Origin: Qipengyuania algicida
GTDB lineage: Bacteria > Pseudomonadota > Alphaproteobacteria > Sphingomonadales > Sphingomonadaceae
DNA length: 64,000 bases
Direction of reading: 5' to 3'
Assembly: GCF_009828025.1 (NCBI RefSeq)
Contig: NZ_WTYA01000001.1
Location: forward strand, 421,174-485,173
The notes below the pieces were generated by a model. The model was not told the origin of the DNA. It saw only the letters and a list, made by a program, of their open reading frames with translations, and did no database searches. This document shows positions 25,462 to 34,046 of this stretch, one piece after another. The position numbers and the translations under genes were made by a program. The stretch's first letter is position 1, and every line of letters begins with the position of its first letter.

Positions 25462-26240
25462 CGCACGATCAGCCCCCCGGCAGTCTCCAGCGCGAGGCGC
25501 GACAAATCGCCCAGATCGGCGAACATCAGCGGCGCGGCGACGATCATGCCGCCGATCCCGGCAAGCACTCCCAGCGGCAGACCCAGCGCGAACAGGTTGA
25601 GCGCAGGCGCGGACCGGCTGAGGATGCCGGTGGCAAGCTGCACCAGCAGCAAGATCACCGTAATTGGCAGCGCAATCGCAAGCCCGGCGCCAAACGTCGT
25701 CGCGCCGAACTGCGCAATGGCGAGATAGCGATCCGCGCCCAGCCACGCGGCACCGGGCGGAAAGCTCGAATAACTTTCCAGCACCAGCCGCAGCCACACC
25801 AGATGGCCACCGGTCCCGAAGAAGATCAGCGTAAGGGCGATGGTCAGGAAATTGCCGAAGACCGAGCGCTGGCCTTGCCCGTCGGGGCTTGCCGATTGGG
25901 CCATCGACAGGCCCATTCCGCCACCGATCAGCTCGGCGGCGACCAAAGGCGCGGCAAAGGCGAGCTGGAGCACGAAGCCAAGCGCCAGCCCGATCAGCAC
26001 CTCACCCAGGATTGCGACGAAACCCGCCAACGTAAAGCTGAGCGTGACATCGGGAACCGGAAGCCAAAGCGCGGTGAAGATCGCAAGTGCACCGGCAGCA
26101 GCCACGCGGACCAGCGCCGGAACTCCGGTCGCGCCGAAGATTGGTGCCGCGACCAGCGCCGCACCAACCCGAGTCATCAGGAAGGCGACATGCCAGAACT
26201 GGGCCTCGAGCGGCCCCAATCCCAGCGCAATGGCATTCAT
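25458..26240 (-). CDS. fliR: Flagellar export gate protein FliR
   Basis: FliR completes the FliP5Q4R1 gate in the inner membrane. With the start at 26240 (overlapping the fliQ stop by 4 bases) it has 260 residues and about six membrane helices. Typical stretches are FLMTRVGAALVAAPIFGATG, LAAPLVAAELIGGGMGLSMAQSASP-like FAAPLVAAELIGGGMGLSMA, and ILSRSAPALNLFALGLPLG. Confidence 0.94.
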   Translation of the reverse strand: MNAIALGLGPLEAQFWHVAFLMTRVGAALVAAPIFGATGVPALVRVAAAGALAIFTALWLPVPDVTLSFTLAGFVAILGEVLIGLALGFVLQLAFAAPLVAAELIGGGMGLSMAQSASPDGQGQRSVFGNFLTIALTLIFFGTGGHLVWLRLVLESYSSFPPGAAWLGADRYLAIAQFGATTFGAGLAIALPITVILLLVQLATGILSRSAPALNLFALGLPLGVLAGIGGMIVAAPLMFADLGDLSRLALETAGGLIVR

Positions 26241-26509
26241 CGCCCGATCGCCGCGATCTGGTCGAAGATGTCCTTGGTGAAATCGCCCAACAGCCCGACC
26301 ATCGCCCCGCCCAGCAGCACCAGCACCAGCGCGATGGCGGCCAGCTTGGGGACGAAGGTCAGCGTCTGTTCGCTGACCGAGGTCGCAGCCTGTATCAAGC
26401 CGATGACAAGACCCACCGCAAGGCTCGCGAGCAGGATCGGCGCAGCGATCAGCGCCGCGATCCACAGCATCTGGTCGGCCAGCGACAGCAGTTCGGGTGC
26501 CTGATCCAT
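26237..26509 (-). CDS. fliQ: Flagellar export gate protein FliQ
   Basis: FliQ is the small two-helix gate subunit. The 90-residue protein has helices at about residues 14-40 (WIAALIAAPILLASLAVGLV) and 55-75, joined by the conserved QAATSVSEQTLTFVPKL. The start at 26509 shares one base with the fliP stop. The standard 89-90 residue length confirms the start. Confidence 0.94.
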   Translation of the reverse strand: MDQAPELLSLADQMLWIAALIAAPILLASLAVGLVIGLIQAATSVSEQTLTFVPKLAAIALVLVLLGGAMVGLLGDFTKDIFDQIAAIGR

Positions 26510-27258
26510 CAGTTGAAACTCGCCGCGAGCGATCCCATCAGCAGCGACCACCCATCGACCAGTACGAACAGCAGCAGCTTGAACGGCAGCGAGACGAGCA
26601 TCGGGCTCATCATCATCATACCCAGGCTCATCAGCGTGCTGGAGACGACGAGATCGATTACCAGGAAGGGCAGGAACAGCATGAAGCCGATCTGGAATGC
26701 GGTCTTGAGTTCGCTGGTGACGAAAGCGGGCAGCAGGATCGAAAACGGAACCGATTTGGCGTCGGCGAATTTGGGCGCCTTGGCGATTTCGGCAAACATG
26801 GCGAGATCGCGCTCGCGCGTCTGGCGGATCATGAAGGCATGGAATTCCTCGCCCGCGGCAGAGATCGCGGTTTCTGCGTTCATCTGCCCGGCGGCGTAGG
26901 GGGCGATAGCGCGCGTGTTCACGCGGTCGATGGTCGGTGCCATGACGAACAGCGAGAGGAACAGCGACAGACCGATCAACACCTGGTTGGGCGGCGATTG
27001 TTGCAGGCCGAGCGCCTGCCGCAGGATCGCCAGCACCACGATGATGCGGGTGAAACTGGTCATCATCAGCACCAGCGCCGGCAGGATCGTGAGCAGACCC
27101 ATCACCAGCAACAGCTGGAGCGACAGGGTCAGGCCGCCGCCGTCGTTCGACATCGCGCCGAACGCCCGGTCGAGCGCGCCGGGCACCGCCGATTGCGCCT
27201 GTGCCGCGCCGGGCAAGGTCAAGACAGTCGCCGCAATTGCCAGCGCGAGACGTTTCAT
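26509..27258 (-). CDS. fliP: Flagellar export gate protein FliP
   Basis: FliP forms the pentameric core of the export gate. The start at 27258 gives 249 residues with a cleavable leader (LALAIAATVLTLPGAAQAQ). Typical stretches are LMMTSFTRIIVVLAILRQAL, PPNQVLIGLSLFLSLFVMAP, AFVTSELKTAFQIGFMLFLP and a final VLVDGWSLLMGSLAASF. It overlaps fliO by 4 bases. Confidence 0.96.
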   Translation of the reverse strand: MKRLALAIAATVLTLPGAAQAQSAVPGALDRAFGAMSNDGGGLTLSLQLLLVMGLLTILPALVLMMTSFTRIIVVLAILRQALGLQQSPPNQVLIGLSLFLSLFVMAPTIDRVNTRAIAPYAAGQMNAETAISAAGEEFHAFMIRQTRERDLAMFAEIAKAPKFADAKSVPFSILLPAFVTSELKTAFQIGFMLFLPFLVIDLVVSSTLMSLGMMMMSPMLVSLPFKLLLFVLVDGWSLLMGSLAASFN

Positions 27259-27542
27259 GGCTCGATCTCTCCGGCAACCGCGCCGGTCGCCACATCGGCC
27301 TCGGCCAGCCGGGTGAGACCGTTGCGCGATGCGGATACGAGGATCTCGCGGCCGTGAAATTCGATCACCGCCAGCCGGATGCCGGGCGACAGGAAGCTGG
27401 TCTCGACCACTTTCGCACGCCGCATCCGCGCCTGACCGCCGGGAATGCGGTCCTGCATCTTGCGGGTCAGCTTCAGCGATCCCCAGATCATCCCGGCGAG
27501 CAGCGGCAACAGGATCAGCAGTTTGAGGAGATACCACCCCAT
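27255..27542 (-). CDS. fliO: FliO-like membrane protein
   Basis: FliO assists FliP complex formation. The 95-residue protein has one N-terminal membrane helix (YLLKLLILLPLLAGMIWGSL), a basic segment, and a small beta domain with FLSPGIRLAVIEFHGREILV and NGLTRLAE, matching the FliO pattern. Position between fliN and fliP supports the call; sequence conservation in this family is low. Confidence 0.83.
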   Translation of the reverse strand: MGWYLLKLLILLPLLAGMIWGSLKLTRKMQDRIPGGQARMRRAKVVETSFLSPGIRLAVIEFHGREILVSASRNGLTRLAEADVATGAVAGEIEP

Positions 27543-27548
27543 CGGATT

Positions 27549-27851
27549 TTACTCCACGCCTTCTTGCGCCAGCGCCGCTTGCGGCGCGCTTGGCTGGCCG
27601 TGGTCCTGACCGACGAGGTCGAGGATCCGAATGCCGAAGCGGTTCTTGTCGGACACGACCTCGCCGCGCGCGACCAACGTCCCGTTGACCAGCAGATCCA
27701 CGGGCTCATCGACCAGCCGGTCGAGCACCACCACTTCATCTTCAGCCAGCGCCATCACTTCACGCAGGCTCATCCGGGCCGAGCCGAGCTCGACTGTCAG
27801 CTGAACTGCGATATCGTTGATCCGCGCAAACGGATTGCCCCCGGCGATCAT
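27549..27851 (-). CDS. fliN: Flagellar switch protein FliN
   Basis: FliN builds the lower C-ring. The 100-residue protein consists of the SpoA-type domain: INDIAVQLTVELGSARMSLREVMALAEDEVVVLDRLVDEPVDLLVNGTLVARGEVV, then DKNRFGIRILDL. The start overlaps the fliM stop by 4 bases. Confidence 0.94.
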   Translation of the reverse strand: MIAGGNPFARINDIAVQLTVELGSARMSLREVMALAEDEVVVLDRLVDEPVDLLVNGTLVARGEVVSDKNRFGIRILDLVGQDHGQPSAPQAALAQEGVE

Positions 27852-28765
27852 GATAAATTCCCCTTCTTATCCAAGCTTGTAATGCGTAGCGCCACGCAAT
27901 CGTCGACTTCGCCGACACTGCCCCAGGCGAGCGCGCGGCCCTGACACATCAGCGGCACCTGCCGGCGCAGCGGCAGCGCGAGCACGTCGCCCGCGCGCAG
28001 ATTGCCGATACGCGAGAGCGGTATGCTCGTATCGGCCAGCACGGCATGCACCGGCAGGGCGATCGTGCCCCACGGATCGGCAGTGCAATCGCCCGCACCT
28101 TGCGAACCACGCGTCTTGGCGCGCCAGGCCGAAAGGATCGGACCCACAGCCTCTTCACGCAGCGCGATCTGCAATTTAACCGGCTCGCCGCCAAGATTGT
28201 CGATCGTCACCACGCAAGTGGCGACCTTCTGACGTACTGCGAGAACAAGGTTGCTGGCAGACTGCCGCCGCGGCGCCTTGGGTGCGAGCGACGTATCCGC
28301 AAGCAGTTCGGCCAAGGCTTCGTGAAACGCTTGCTCGATCCGCTGGCGCAGCAGCACCGCGGAATGGCGCAAGACCACCACTTCACCGCCGGTAGACTCG
28401 TTGTCCTTGCTCTCTGCGTTGCGCCCGCCGAACAACCGCTCGACCGCCGTGCCGAGACCTTGCGGGAACACCGCGAGGGTCAGTTTCTCGCCGGTGTCAC
28501 CCAAACCGATCAACTGCAATGCCGTGCCGGGCCGATTGACGGCTTGCTGGAAGGCATTGCTGGCCGTCAGCGTCGCGGCTTCGGCGCTGGCGCTGCATTC
28601 GAGCCCGGTCGTGCGCGCAATGCGCTCGCCCATGGCGCGTGCGAGTTCGCCCACCACCGTACCCAGCTTGGCCAGCCGATCCTCGTCGGTCAGGCGATGC
28701 GCGAGGAGTGCCTCGCAATGCATCGCTGCCGCACGTTCGGCCTCGAGAGGAAAATCCGCTTTCAC
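27848..28765 (-). CDS. fliM: Flagellar switch protein FliM (divergent)
   Basis: FliM is the middle C-ring protein. The 305-residue protein has the CheC-like middle domain and a C-terminal SpoA domain (HAVLADTSIPLSRIGNLRAGDVLALPLRRQVPLMCQG). The N-terminal CheY-P binding peptide (LSQxEIDALL type) of ordinary FliM is not visible: the protein begins KADFPLEAERAAAMHCEALL. In a locus whose chemotaxis genes are broken, this could mean the switch no longer listens to CheY, but an alternative upstream start cannot be excluded. FliN follows with a 4-base overlap. Confidence 0.85.
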   Translation of the reverse strand: MKADFPLEAERAAAMHCEALLAHRLTDEDRLAKLGTVVGELARAMGERIARTTGLECSASAEAATLTASNAFQQAVNRPGTALQLIGLGDTGEKLTLAVFPQGLGTAVERLFGGRNAESKDNESTGGEVVVLRHSAVLLRQRIEQAFHEALAELLADTSLAPKAPRRQSASNLVLAVRQKVATCVVTIDNLGGEPVKLQIALREEAVGPILSAWRAKTRGSQGAGDCTADPWGTIALPVHAVLADTSIPLSRIGNLRAGDVLALPLRRQVPLMCQGRALAWGSVGEVDDCVALRITSLDKKGNLS

Positions 28766-28781
28766 TGCGTCGCGACCGGCG

Positions 28782-29366
28782 TCACTGAATGATCAGCGAG
28801 CGGAAATAGACTTTGTCGACGCCGCCAAAGCCCTCGTTCTGCTTGAGGATGCGGTTGATCGACGCGGTAAGGCGCTTCTGGATCCGGTCCTTGCCTTCGG
28901 GCGACATGAATTCTTCTTCCGGCGTGTCGGACAGGTCAACCAGGATTGCGCTGCGTAGCGCCAGTTCGTGCTGCTTCATCCACATCAGCACGCGCCCGTC
29001 GCGCCGGGTCGATGCGGCGAGCGTGGTCTGTACCAGCGCGCTGGAGTTCTTCAGGTTCGAGGTAAAATCGTCGCCAAAACTGAAATAGGCAACGCGATAT
29101 TCATCGCCGCCTTCGCCATAGACGGTTTCCGCGCCGCCTTCTTCCTTGCCCTTGCTGACCGGAGCGTAGGGGTCTTCCTCGCCCTTGAGGATGAGCTTGG
29201 GCGTGTTGTCATGAGCTTCGGCATGACCGCCGACCAGACCGAAAGTGACCAGCGCAAAGGCACCGCCGCCCGCCCCGGCGAGCACCAGCACCAGCAGCAG
29301 GAGGATTTTCATCAACCCGCCCTTTTTCTTCTTGCCGGTATCCTCTTTGTCCTTGTCTTTGCTCAT
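28782..29366 (-). CDS. fliL: Flagellar basal-body-associated protein FliL
   Basis: FliL supports the stator at the inner membrane. The 194-residue protein has a lysine-rich cytoplasmic tail (KDKDKEDTGKKKKGG), one membrane helix (LMKILLLLVLVLAGAGGGAF) and a periplasmic domain with RRDGRVLMWMKQHELALRSA and the ending VDKVYFRSLIIQ, which matches the family end. It is followed by fliM after 16 bases. Confidence 0.92.
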   Translation of the reverse strand: MSKDKDKEDTGKKKKGGLMKILLLLVLVLAGAGGGAFALVTFGLVGGHAEAHDNTPKLILKGEEDPYAPVSKGKEEGGAETVYGEGGDEYRVAYFSFGDDFTSNLKNSSALVQTTLAASTRRDGRVLMWMKQHELALRSAILVDLSDTPEEEFMSPEGKDRIQKRLTASINRILKQNEGFGGVDKVYFRSLIIQ

Positions 29367-29399
29367 CGTCCGATCCCTCGTTCGTCAAATTTCATGTGT

Positions 29400-30695
29400 T
29401 CAGGCGAAGATGCTGCCGTCACGCGGTGCCTGTCGGCGACCTCGCGGCTGAGCATCGGACTGGCCGTCCCGCCGTGCTGATGTGTTTTCCCGCTGTGATC
29501 CCGAGCGGTCTTCTAGCGAAGAACGTGGTTCACCATTACTTCCACGGCCCTGGGTATTTTCACCTAGTTGGCCACCGCCAAGCGAGCCCTGATGGGATGG
29601 CTGCGGGGCTGTTGCGAAGCGGCGTTCGGCCTGCGCGGCGCCCTCGGCCAGATGCATACGGATGTCCTGCGGCATGGTATCGGCCCGCAGTCCGATCCCG
29701 CCATCGTCATCGCGCGAAAGATGCAGCGCCATGGTGCCGAGGCGATCGTGCGGAATGGTGAGCTTTGCCGAACGCTCGACGGTGTCGCCCGGCATGGCAT
29801 CGAGCGCCGCGACCGCCTTGTCGATCTGCTTGGTGAGATCGAAATGCGAATGGGTGGATGGAGCAGCCTCGACAACGGGCCTTGCACCATGATCGACCGG
29901 CACGACGGAGGCCTGCGCAAATGTGCGCAGCGCCGGTTCGGCCGCGGCGAGTTGTTCGGTGCGAATATGGGTGCGGGCTTCCCCCTTACTGTTCTCGCCC
30001 AGTTCCGGATCAACCGGCGCGATTGGTCCAGAAGCAGTGGCAACCGCCTGCTGCGCCACTGTAGTTTGTCCAACAACATGCCGGACCACCGCTGGCTGCG
30101 TTTCGCCGCGAAGCTGCGCCAGCCGGTTGATGTCGCCACTGGCGATATCGGGAGCGGCTGAACGATCTGCCTTCGACAGTTCGTTGGTGAGGCCGGGAGC
30201 ATTTGTCTTGGACACATTCGCGCCGCCACCCTCACCCGCTGAAGCAGTCTGCGAAACCACCATCTTCGCCCATTCGAACCCGGCAAAGCCGGATGGCAAG
30301 GGAGCGAGGGGCGCTGCGCGGCCATCGGTCTCACTTGCCTGGGCTGGTTGAACAGGGGGGGCCTGCGTACCTCTGGTGAGAACCACATCCGGGGCTTTCG
30401 AGGCCACCGATACGGTCTGCTCAACCGGCTTGGGAGCCTCTTGCGGCATCGTGTTGCCGACAAGCGGCAAGAAATTGCCGGTTAGCGCGGCAACGTCTTG
30501 CTCACCGGTTTTCGGGGCGTCTGCCTCACCTTCAACGCTGTCGGCATTGTCCGGCGTGATCTCAGGAGTGTCCAAGGCGGGTGCACCGGCCAAAAGCGCT
30601 GCAAACAGTTGCGCAAGCGCCGGATCGACGACAGGCGCGTTCGTCTGCGACGACGTACCGCCGGAGATGGTCTCGAGAGAGAGTGTCATTTTCAT
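29400..30695 (-). CDS. fliK: Flagellar hook-length control protein FliK
   Basis: FliK measures hook length and triggers the FlhB switch. The 431-residue protein is low-complexity and Ala/Thr/Pro-rich for its first 300 residues. The compact C-terminal domain shows SAKLTIPHDRLGTMALHLSR and DDDGGIGLRADTMPQDIRMH, followed by a polar Gly/Ser/Arg-rich tail. This architecture and the position between fliJ and fliL identify it. The start overlaps the fliJ stop by 4 bases. Confidence 0.86.
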   Translation of the reverse strand: MKMTLSLETISGGTSSQTNAPVVDPALAQLFAALLAGAPALDTPEITPDNADSVEGEADAPKTGEQDVAALTGNFLPLVGNTMPQEAPKPVEQTVSVASKAPDVVLTRGTQAPPVQPAQASETDGRAAPLAPLPSGFAGFEWAKMVVSQTASAGEGGGANVSKTNAPGLTNELSKADRSAAPDIASGDINRLAQLRGETQPAVVRHVVGQTTVAQQAVATASGPIAPVDPELGENSKGEARTHIRTEQLAAAEPALRTFAQASVVPVDHGARPVVEAAPSTHSHFDLTKQIDKAVAALDAMPGDTVERSAKLTIPHDRLGTMALHLSRDDDGGIGLRADTMPQDIRMHLAEGAAQAERRFATAPQPSHQGSLGGGQLGENTQGRGSNGEPRSSLEDRSGSQRENTSARRDGQSDAQPRGRRQAPRDGSIFA

Positions 30696-31123
30696 GACCG
30701 CTCATGATCAAGAATCGTGCCAGTCCGTTGTTGCACGGAATCCGCGGTGTGTTCGGCGTCTGCCAATTGCCGAGCGGCCTTGTCCGCCATCTCCTGCGTG
30801 CGGTCGCGACGGCGGCGTGCGGCCTGCTCCTGCTGCATCACGACTTCGGTCTGGCGCGAGAGTTCGCTCAAGTGATCGCGGGCGCTACGGTGCATCTGCC
30901 GGGTGCCCTGCGCCATGACCTGCTGGAGACCAAGCTCCAGCGCATCGCGGGCATCGCGGCGGGCCTGGTAATGTTCGAGCAGCCCGGTCGTGCGGTCGGC
31001 CACCAGCCGGGCATGGCTTTCCCGCCCCATTTCGGCGTGCAGCCGCCCCGCCGCCTCGCGGTGCTCGACTTCGCGCAGGCAGCTGACGAGCTGAAGTCGG
31101 CGCAGGCGTGTCCGCTCATCCAC
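30692..31123 (-). CDS. fliJ: FliJ-like export protein
   Basis: FliJ is the coiled-coil stalk of the export ATPase. The 143-residue protein is almost wholly charged coiled coil (LQLVSCLREVEHREAAGRLH, LSRQTEVVMQQEQAARRRRD). Conservation in this family is weak; length, coil and the 8-base overlap with fliI support the call. Confidence 0.8.
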   Translation of the reverse strand: MDERTRLRRLQLVSCLREVEHREAAGRLHAEMGRESHARLVADRTTGLLEHYQARRDARDALELGLQQVMAQGTRQMHRSARDHLSELSRQTEVVMQQEQAARRRRDRTQEMADKAARQLADAEHTADSVQQRTGTILDHERS

Positions 31124-32444
31124 GGGCGATTACGGCGTTCAGCGCGCCAATGGCATCGTCGGCTGAGACATGCTTCCCAATATCCTGGCCAAGGAAGGCC
31201 TCGATCGAATCATGCGCAGCAATTGCCCGGTCGAGGACCGCATCGGTGCCGGGCCGATAGGCGCCCATCATCAGCAGGTCGCGATTGCTCTCATAGGCGG
31301 AGATCAACGACCGCATTTCGCGCGCGGCGGCGAGATGATCGGGGCTGGCGATATCGGCCATGACCCGGCTGAGCGAAGCGGGCACGTCGATCGCCGGATA
31401 GCGCCCGCGCTGGGCGATCTGGCGTGAGAGCACGATATGCCCGTCGAGGATCGCACGCGCGGTGTCGACCACCGGATCGTTGTGATCATCGCCATCGGCT
31501 AGCACGGTGTAGAGCCCGGTGACCGAGCCGCCGTGGGTGACCGAATTGCCCGCGCGCTCGACCAGTCGGGTGATCGTTGCCAGCGCAGATGGCGGATAGC
31601 CTCGCGCCCCGCCGTGTTCACCCAGCATCAGCGCGATTTCGCGCGCGGCGTGGGCAACGCGGGTCAGGCTGTCGAGGATCAGCAGAACCTTATGGCCCTG
31701 TGCCCGGAAATATTCCGCCAGCGAAGTCGCCAGCATTGCGCCGCGCAGCCGCAAGTTGGGCGCGTGGTCTGCAGGAACGGCAACAACCGCAGTCCGCGCG
31801 GCAGCGTCGGAATGCATATGCCTTCCGACGAAATCCGATACTTCGCGCGCACGCTCACCAATCAGCCCGACCACGACGATGTCAGCCTCCGCGCCATGAG
31901 CGATCATGTCGATCATCACGGACTTGCCCACGCCCGACCCGGCAACGATACCGACGCGCTGACCAACGCCGAGCGTGGTCAGTGAATCGATTGCGCGAAT
32001 GCCCGTGGCAAAGCGTTCCCGCACGCGCCCGCGTTCCAGCGCGCCAACTCGTTCGCCGCCTGCCAGCCCGCGCGAGGTGGCGCGCACCGGGCAGCCCCCA
32101 TCAATCGGCTTGCCCAGCCCATCGACCGCGCGGCCAAGAAAGCCTTCTCCGACCGGCACCGTCCCGGCAAGACCGGATGGGCGCACGCGGGCGCCGGGGC
32201 GAAGCAGCACGGCATCGCCCAGCAGGCTCATCAGTGTGCGCCCGTTACGAAAGCCAATCACTTCGGCGAGATGCGAGGTCGCACGGCCCTGTGCTATGCG
32301 GCACAACGAACCTATCGGGATCGAGAGACCGGACACCTCGATCAGCGGCCCGTCGCAGGACGTCACCAGTCCGAATCTTGCGGGCTGAAAGTCTATCGGG
32401 GCCTGGGTCAGCCCCGCCGCCATGTCATCGAAACTTCGAAGCAT
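31116..32444 (-). CDS. fliI: Flagellar export ATPase FliI
   Basis: FliI is the F1-beta-like ATPase that energises export. The start at 32444 gives 442 residues. Walker A is in GIVAGSGVGKSVMIDMIAHG, Walker B in HKVLLILDSLTRVAHAAREI, and the conserved GEHGGARGYPPSALATITRL and GSVTGLYTVLADGDDHNDPV follow. An upstream ATG at 32492 would overlap fliH by 46 bases and adds unrelated residues. It lies 2 bases after the fliH stop. Confidence 0.96.
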   Translation of the reverse strand: MLRSFDDMAAGLTQAPIDFQPARFGLVTSCDGPLIEVSGLSIPIGSLCRIAQGRATSHLAEVIGFRNGRTLMSLLGDAVLLRPGARVRPSGLAGTVPVGEGFLGRAVDGLGKPIDGGCPVRATSRGLAGGERVGALERGRVRERFATGIRAIDSLTTLGVGQRVGIVAGSGVGKSVMIDMIAHGAEADIVVVGLIGERAREVSDFVGRHMHSDAAARTAVVAVPADHAPNLRLRGAMLATSLAEYFRAQGHKVLLILDSLTRVAHAAREIALMLGEHGGARGYPPSALATITRLVERAGNSVTHGGSVTGLYTVLADGDDHNDPVVDTARAILDGHIVLSRQIAQRGRYPAIDVPASLSRVMADIASPDHLAAAREMRSLISAYESNRDLLMMGAYRPGTDAVLDRAIAAHDSIEAFLGQDIGKHVSADDAIGALNAVIARG

Positions 32445-32446
32445 CG

Positions 32447-33037
32447 TCAGAGGCCCTCGTCGCCGAAAGCCTCGTGTAACGACTGCAGCCACAGTGCAGG
32501 CCCATCCTCCACCCCGCCATCGGGCGTATCGATACGCAGCCCGCCGCGCTCGAGCGATGGATCGGGCAGGATCGTGAAATCTGACGACAGATGCGACGAC
32601 ACCAGCACCGCGTCCTCAGGATTGAGGCGCAGCAGCCGTTCGTCCTGTGCGCGGGTCAGCATGGCAGCGGCCTTACGGGCACGGTCCGCCAGCCGCACGG
32701 GATCGAGTGCCAATGGCAAGACCGCTTCTTCGCAAAGTGCGAGAACGGTCTGCCGCAGCCGTTCGGCGAGCGCATCCGCCTCGACCTTCTGCATGGATTC
32801 CAGACCGGCAAGCAGCTTGGCGCAGCGTGCCTCGACCTGGGCAATCTCTTCTGTGCAGCGCCCCTGCGCGCGCGCTTCACCTTCGGCCAGCCCGCGCTCG
32901 AACGCGTCTTCCAGCGGATCGGGTTCGGCAATGTCCGGCTCCGGAGCGGCTTCGACCACCTCGACCGGAACATCGAAGAACCGGCGATCTGGCTGGAAAC
33001 CGCGCGGGCTCTCTGCCAGCAGCGACCAGCTAGACAT
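32447..33037 (-). CDS. fliH: FliH-like regulator of the export ATPase
   Basis: FliH restrains FliI and links it to the C-ring. From the ATG at 33037 the protein has 196 residues: an acidic, proline-containing N-terminal part, a helix with DAFERGLAEGEARAQGRCTEEIAQVEARCAKLLAGLE (GxxxG-like spacing), and a C-terminal domain with FTILPDPSLERGGLRIDTPD, the pattern of the V-ATPase E-like FliH end. A second in-frame ATG at 33073 is possible but would overlap fliG by 44 bases instead of 8. Confidence 0.83.
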   Translation of the reverse strand: MSSWSLLAESPRGFQPDRRFFDVPVEVVEAAPEPDIAEPDPLEDAFERGLAEGEARAQGRCTEEIAQVEARCAKLLAGLESMQKVEADALAERLRQTVLALCEEAVLPLALDPVRLADRARKAAAMLTRAQDERLLRLNPEDAVLVSSHLSSDFTILPDPSLERGGLRIDTPDGGVEDGPALWLQSLHEAFGDEGL

Positions 33038-34046
33038 AATCGTCGTCTCCGGACCCGAAGATGATTTCTCCATCGGCGGCCAGCTTGCGCGCGACGGTCA
33101 CCATGTCGCGCTGGGCCTTTTCGACATCGGCCAACTTCATCCGGCCACGCTGCTCGATTTCGTCCTTCACGCCGTCGGCGGCACGGCTGGACATGGCGGC
33201 GAAGAACAGCTCGCGCTGGCCTTCTTCCAGTCCCTTGAGCGCATCGATCAGCGTGTCGGATTCGACTTCGCGCAGCAGCTTGCCCATCGCCTGCGGATCG
33301 AGCGCAAACAGCAGGTCGAAGCGGAACATCGCTTCTTCCATCTGGCGCGCCAGAACCTTGTCGCGCTTGTTGAGCGCAGGCATCACGCGCTTCTCGACCG
33401 GGCGGGCGGCCTGATTGATGATCGTGGCCGCATCGGCGACCCCGCCCAAAGCCAGTGGCAAGGTGCCATATATCGATCCGATGCGGTGTTCGACCAACTC
33501 ACCCAGCATCACCATCGCTTCGGGCGCAAGCGGGCCGAGCGTGGCAATACGATGAACGATGTCGGCCTGAAGCCCGTCCTCGATACCGGCCAGCACCTTG
33601 GCGGCCACCTCGGGTTCAAGTTGCAGCAGGAGCACGGCTACGACCTGCGGATGTTCATCAGCCAGGATGGTCAGCACCGCATCCGCCGACAGCCAGCGCA
33701 TCAGCGCCAGCGGGCCTTCATTCGACGGTTCCTCGCGCGCACCGACCGAACGCATCACGCCATCGGCCTTGATCGGGCCGACCGCACTTTCGAGGAGCTG
33801 GCGCATCTTGCCCGAACCGCCGGGATTTTCGACCGAGCGCGGCTCCGCGCGGTCGGCAAAAGCGGCAATCGCGGAAGCGATCTGGCTTGGATCGACGTTT
33901 TCGAGCTGCGCCATTTCGGCGGCGAGTTTGCGCAGTTCGGGCGCAGAAAGGTCGGCCAACAGCCGGCTCGCCACGTCCTCTTCCAGCAGCAGCACCATCA
34001 GGGCGGCTTGCGATACGCCGCTGGGGTTCAAGACCTCGGCGCTCAT
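33030..34046 (-). CDS. fliG: Flagellar rotor protein FliG
   Basis: FliG forms the upper C-ring and receives torque from MotA. The 338-residue protein shows QAALMVLLLEEDVASRLLAD, the middle domain ADEHPQVVAVLLLQLEPEVA with the EHPQ motif, and the C-terminal MFRFDLLFALDPQAMGKLLR and FFAAMSSRAADGVKDEIEQRG with the charged torque helix. The start overlaps the fliF stop by 4 bases. Confidence 0.96.
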   Translation of the reverse strand: MSAEVLNPSGVSQAALMVLLLEEDVASRLLADLSAPELRKLAAEMAQLENVDPSQIASAIAAFADRAEPRSVENPGGSGKMRQLLESAVGPIKADGVMRSVGAREEPSNEGPLALMRWLSADAVLTILADEHPQVVAVLLLQLEPEVAAKVLAGIEDGLQADIVHRIATLGPLAPEAMVMLGELVEHRIGSIYGTLPLALGGVADAATIINQAARPVEKRVMPALNKRDKVLARQMEEAMFRFDLLFALDPQAMGKLLREVESDTLIDALKGLEEGQRELFFAAMSSRAADGVKDEIEQRGRMKLADVEKAQRDMVTVARKLAADGEIIFGSGDDDYV